NCBI GenBank assembly: GCA_012960465.1 | Contig: DUBF01000041.1 | Location: 1 to 36,218 of the forward strand | DNA length: 36,218 nt | Direction of reading: 5' to 3' | DNA from: Rhodospirillales bacterium | GTDB taxonomy: Bacteria; Pseudomonadota; Alphaproteobacteria; Rhodospirillales; UBA2165 | Part shown: positions 33,018 through 36,218 of the stretch, piece after piece | Layout of the letters: each line of letters starts with the position of its first letter | How positions within the stretch are numbered: the stretch's first letter is position 1 | The notes under the pieces: generated by a model | Databases searched by the model: none | What the model saw: only the letters and a program-made list of their open reading frames with translations | Told to the model about the DNA's origin: nothing | Made by a program: the position numbers and the translations under genes

Positions 33018-33947
33018 TTAGAAGGAGACTTGGTCGCCCCCTTTGAGGGCCAAGCGTTTGCGAGCTTCGGCTGGAGTTGCGACGTCCAAGGACAGGTTCT
33101 CGATAATACGGCGGATTTTGGTGACTTGCTCAGCATTTGATTTTGCCAGCTCACCTTTACCAATATAGAGCGAGTCTTCCAAGCCTACCCGGACATTGCC
33201 GCCAAGAATTGCACCTGTCGTCACGAAGTTCATCTGATGGCGGCCTGCTGCTAAAATTGACCACTCATAATTCTCCTCGCCAAAAAGTTTATTGGCAATC
33301 CGGCGCATATGCGTGAGGTTTTCAATATCCGCACCAATACCGCCTAAGATACCAAATATTGTTTGTACAAAGAACGGAGGCTTCACTAAACCGCGGTCAA
33401 CAAAATGAGCTAGATTGTATAAATGGCCCATGTCATAGCATTCGAATTCAAATCGTACTCCATGGTTTTCGCCAAGCTCTTTCAAGATCCATTCAATATC
33501 TTTAAAGGTGTTACGGAAAATAAAGTCGCGCGTCATCTCAATATATTCAGGCTCCCACTTGTGTTTCCAATTATAGGGTTTATCTAAAATTGGGAAGAGT
33601 CCAAAATTCATTGAGCCCATATTAAGCGATGTCATCTCCGGGTTAGCCCGAAGTGCCCCTTCGCAGCGCTCTTCCAATGTCATGCCAAGACCACCACCGG
33701 TGGTAATATTCACAACGGCATCGGTTGATTGTTTAATTCGCGGTAAAAATTCCATGAAAGCGTCCGCAGAAGGGGTTGGACTGCCGTCCCCATTACGAGC
33801 ATGGAGATGGAGGATCGAGGCGCCTGCTTCAGCCGCAGCAATTGCGCTTTCGGCAACCTCGTTTGGTGTAATCGGTAGATACTCTGACATTGTTGGTGTA
33901 TGGATAGCTCCAGTGACTGCGCAAGTTATGATGACACTTTTAGCCAT
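33018..33947 (-). CDS. Beta-keto acid cleavage enzyme (BKACE, DUF849)
   Basis: A 309-residue TIM-barrel BKACE. H47-L-H49-A-R51 gives two zinc ligands, G-V-R-F-E-F-E169-C-Y-D the conserved acid region, and A-A-G-R-H-Q the third His. These enzymes condense a beta-keto acid with acetyl-CoA to give acetoacetate and a new CoA ester; the founder Kce cleaves 3-keto-5-aminohexanoate in lysine fermentation, but the family acts on many beta-keto acids. GGAGA lies about 10 bases before the ATG. With the SMP-30-like lactonase and LLM monooxygenase on the same strand it likely belongs to a catabolic group; the substrate is open. Confidence 0.9.
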   Translation of the reverse strand: MAKSVIITCAVTGAIHTPTMSEYLPITPNEVAESAIAAAEAGASILHLHARNGDGSPTPSADAFMEFLPRIKQSTDAVVNITTGGGLGMTLEERCEGALRANPEMTSLNMGSMNFGLFPILDKPYNWKHKWEPEYIEMTRDFIFRNTFKDIEWILKELGENHGVRFEFECYDMGHLYNLAHFVDRGLVKPPFFVQTIFGILGGIGADIENLTHMRRIANKLFGEENYEWSILAAGRHQMNFVTTGAILGGNVRVGLEDSLYIGKGELAKSNAEQVTKIRRIIENLSLDVATPAEARKRLALKGGDQVSF

Positions 33948-34043
33948 GTTAAATTTCTCCGCTAGACATTGAATATGGCAACTGCCCCGGTCTAACCCAG
34001 AGAAGCGCCACTAATTTTACAGAAATCGTCCCAATACGCATTA

Positions 34044-35084
34044 TCAATCAAACCAATGGGTCATTGGCAATCCAGCCACAGGTGAGGTAAAATAAGGAAT
34101 TCGCGTGCCCCGAAGGCTGCCAATATAAGCCGTTTTTAGATCCTGCCCGCCAAAGGTAATACTGGCAAACCATGGCGCGATGGTGCCGCCAGCCGCAAGC
34201 ATTAGCTCCGGCGTTGCCTCATCTTTTTGAAACGCTTGCTCCAACGCTTCCGACGCGGCTTCATTGTCATCATCCAAGATAACCTGATAATCGCCTTCCG
34301 GGGTGATCGCATAAATCTGATCCGACATCACCAACGTCCCCCACAAATTACCGTAAGCGTCAAATGTAATACCATCTGGGAAACCGTTTTTGCCTGTCTT
34401 GCCGAGCTTTGTAGGTCCAAACACCTCGCGTCCTGAGAGTGATCCATTTTCGGCGACTTTCATGCGTGAAATACGCTGGCCGCAGGTTTCTACAATATAT
34501 ATGTAATTCTCCTTGGCATCGAGCCGAACTTCATTGGTAAAGGCAAAACCGTCAGCGACAATGTGAATACCACTTTCATCGGCAAGTGCGATATAGCCAT
34601 CGGCAACATTGGGGCTCATCGCCTCCATCCAATTTTTAGTTCGGGTAGATACAGTCAGCCATAACCGTTCCTTGGAATCACGTATTACAAAATTGACCTT
34701 ACCGATTGCCTGGCCATCAATGCTGTCATAAAGCGTCGTCGTCTCACCATCGGGGGCCATAACCTCCAACACATCGGTGCCGAAATTTGAGATATAGATC
34801 TCGCCTTTCTTACCAAAGGCCAATCCGTTCGGTAGTGTGCCCTCCGTAAAGCGAGCGGCCTCATCGTCGGCTTCTTCAAACCGGTCTTTGAGATTGCCAA
34901 AAGTCTGCGTGATAATTTCCTGCGTACCATCCGGCTTGATATGCACCACCCCACCCCGGGCATCTGCCGCCCAAAGTGAGCCATCCGGCTTGGCAAGTAT
35001 GCATTCTGGGCGTTGCAGGTCCTCACCAATAAAAGAAATGTCAGAAGCTTCAACGGTAAAACTCAGTATTGGATTATTAGTCAT
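34044..35084 (-). CDS. SMP-30/gluconolactonase-like protein
   Basis: A 346-residue six-bladed beta-propeller of the SMP-30/gluconolactonase/LRE family. It shows the metal-ligand pattern: E in R-P-E-C-I-L-A (near residue 26), N in F-T-N-E-V-R-L-D, and D in F-P-D-G-I-T-F-D-A-Y-G-N-L-W, matching the divalent-metal site of SMP-30 lactonases. Such enzymes open sugar or other lactones. The C-terminus continues past the usual blade with A-P-W-F-A-S-I-T-F-G-G-Q-D. The family also includes non-lactonases, so activity is inferred. It is flanked by the LLM and BKACE genes on the same strand, with gaps of about 70-100 bases. Confidence 0.83.
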   Translation of the reverse strand: MTNNPILSFTVEASDISFIGEDLQRPECILAKPDGSLWAADARGGVVHIKPDGTQEIITQTFGNLKDRFEEADDEAARFTEGTLPNGLAFGKKGEIYISNFGTDVLEVMAPDGETTTLYDSIDGQAIGKVNFVIRDSKERLWLTVSTRTKNWMEAMSPNVADGYIALADESGIHIVADGFAFTNEVRLDAKENYIYIVETCGQRISRMKVAENGSLSGREVFGPTKLGKTGKNGFPDGITFDAYGNLWGTLVMSDQIYAITPEGDYQVILDDDNEAASEALEQAFQKDEATPELMLAAGGTIAPWFASITFGGQDLKTAYIGSLRGTRIPYFTSPVAGLPMTHWFD

Positions 35085-35152
35085 ATGTTCCCTAGCTTTT
35101 TACTCATTAAGAATGATATTTTGATTTGGTATATCTATTGGAACTTAAAGTT

Positions 35153-36218
35153 CTACTCCGCGGCCATACTGTACTCAGGAGCTTCCAATTCTGGAACAAC
35201 CTTATTTACAAACATATCAAATTCTTCAAGCATATCGTCAGCTGGTTGCTGCGCCCAATGGTAGATAAGGGTAATAAATTCGCCGGGTGCCTTTGCATAG
35301 GTTTCTTGCCACTCTCTTATGCAATCATCAACCGAACCCCCAAGGAATATACCCGACGACTTAATGCTCTCAATTCTGGTAGCTTCATCACCTGTTGGTA
35401 ATTGGGGAAAAAATGGTCCATAAAAATTAGTATAAATATCCAGATCATAAGCCAATAACTTTCTCTCAAATTCAGCTTTATCTTTAGTAGTATGGCACCA
35501 GCGAACGATGTTTTGGTTCTGACCTAAAACATAGTGTTTCCCATGTTTTTGGGCTTCTTCGACATACATATTGAAGCATTTAGCCATATCCTCATCTTTC
35601 ATAAAATATGTAGGGATAAAACCGTGCTTAGCGCAAAAACTTATTGTCTCAAGGCTCTTCATCGCGGCAACAAAACAACGAGGATGAGGTTTTTGATAAG
35701 GCTTTGGCAAGACCGCAACCTTTTGGATAGAGCCATCCTCTCCAACCTCCCCTTCCACACCAGCGGCAGAAGCTGTCGGGGCTGCTGGATAGCCTTTGAC
35801 GCCATCTTTGAAAGGATATGGGACTTGGTAATAATCTCCTTTTACTCGTGATGCTTCTTCAGTCCAAAAATCAAGAACCATCTCAACAAGTTCTTCAAAT
35901 ATATCGCGATTTTTTTTATCGTTTTTACCTCCGTCTGATAATGTCGCAACACTATCGGAAAATTGTCCAAGGACGTTAGCCCAACGAGATTGATAACCTC
36001 TGGCAAAACCGACAAAATATTTACCCTTAGTCAAATGATCAAGTATTGCGGTTTCTTCCGCGACACGGATTGGGTCGTGTGTCGCCATGACATATCCCAA
36101 AGCACCTACATGACAATTAACCTGGCTCGCCCAGTAAGCATTTAAAATACCGGGGTTTGGGCCAACCTCGTAATCCTCCGAATGAAAGTGGTGTTCGATT
36201 GTTGATACACCCCAAGCT
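35153..36218 (-). CDS. LLM class flavin-dependent oxidoreductase, 5' end missing
   Basis: A luciferase-like (bacterial luciferase/alkanal monooxygenase family) TIM-barrel enzyme, 354 residues visible. The frame stays open to the right edge, where it reads A-W-G-V-S-T-I-E-H-H-F-H-S-E-D, a family motif normally near residue 40, so about 35-50 residues are missing. Other signatures: P-I-R-V-A-E-E, G-F-A-R-G-Y. It would use reduced flavin and O2 to oxidise an aldehyde, sulfonate or similar compound. A short internal start at 36100 (TTG) exists but the extended frame is homologous, so it is not the true start. Confidence 0.9.
   Translation of the reverse strand, partial: AWGVSTIEHHFHSEDYEVGPNPGILNAYWASQVNCHVGALGYVMATHDPIRVAEETAILDHLTKGKYFVGFARGYQSRWANVLGQFSDSVATLSDGGKNDKKNRDIFEELVEMVLDFWTEEASRVKGDYYQVPYPFKDGVKGYPAAPTASAAGVEGEVGEDGSIQKVAVLPKPYQKPHPRCFVAAMKSLETISFCAKHGFIPTYFMKDEDMAKCFNMYVEEAQKHGKHYVLGQNQNIVRWCHTTKDKAEFERKLLAYDLDIYTNFYGPFFPQLPTGDEATRIESIKSSGIFLGGSVDDCIREWQETYAKAPGEFITLIYHWAQQPADDMLEEFDMFVNKVVPELEAPEYSMAAE

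Overview
The window looks like a chromosomal stretch of an AT-rich, probably marine alphaproteobacterium. The gene families fit this: an alphaproteobacterial complex I NDUFA9-type protein, Uup, RidA proteins, and many SDR, cupin, BKACE, LLM and sulfatase catabolic enzymes. Species cannot be fixed from the sequence alone. The left edge is the end of an integrated element: the N-terminus of a tyrosine-recombinase-type integrase (1-189) lies beside the 3' end of a tRNA-Leu(CAG) gene (302-388, minus strand), the classical layout of a tRNA-targeted island extending off the left side.

590-10154 holds mainly housekeeping or general metabolism genes: an NDUFA9-like epimerase, an M17 aminopeptidase with an MDR oxidoreductase, a RidA protein, Uup, a tandem RidA protein, an SDR, a DUF938 methyltransferase-like protein, an EamA transporter and a secreted DUF4864-like protein. 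At 10178-10560, on the minus strand, is a compact small-peptide or leader locus: a near-perfect Shine-Dalgarno, a 26-codon ORF, a strong intrinsic terminator, and a second short ORF.

10695-21673 is an accessory catabolic region: a gentisate-dioxygenase-like bicupin, a small cupin protein, an extended SDR, a GMC oxidoreductase, an extradiol-type VOC dioxygenase, a beta-carbonic anhydrase interrupted by UGA, an SDR/hydrolase/SDR operon, and YciI, PcaC-like and 3-hydroxyisobutyrate-dehydrogenase-like genes. Together they suggest oxidation and ring opening of an unidentified aromatic or enol compound.

22455-29955 carries a complete set of FdrA/DUF1116/DUF2877 proteins plus carbamate kinase, the parts of the oxamate (allantoin-type) carbamoyltransferase system. 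Here they sit beside an isochorismatase-family amidase and a class III aminotransferase, so the carbamoylated substrate may differ from oxamate. A sulfatase follows.

The most striking item is at 31732-32847. Two AhpD-like segments in one frame are separated by an in-frame UGA exactly where the second cysteine of a CxxC motif is expected (C-L-Y-UGA, then T-T-T-H), and a bSECIS-like hairpin follows at a suitable distance. This is very probably a selenoprotein that ordinary gene callers would split in two. The right end (33018-36218) has a BKACE enzyme, an SMP-30-like lactonase and a partial LLM flavin monooxygenase, all on the minus strand.
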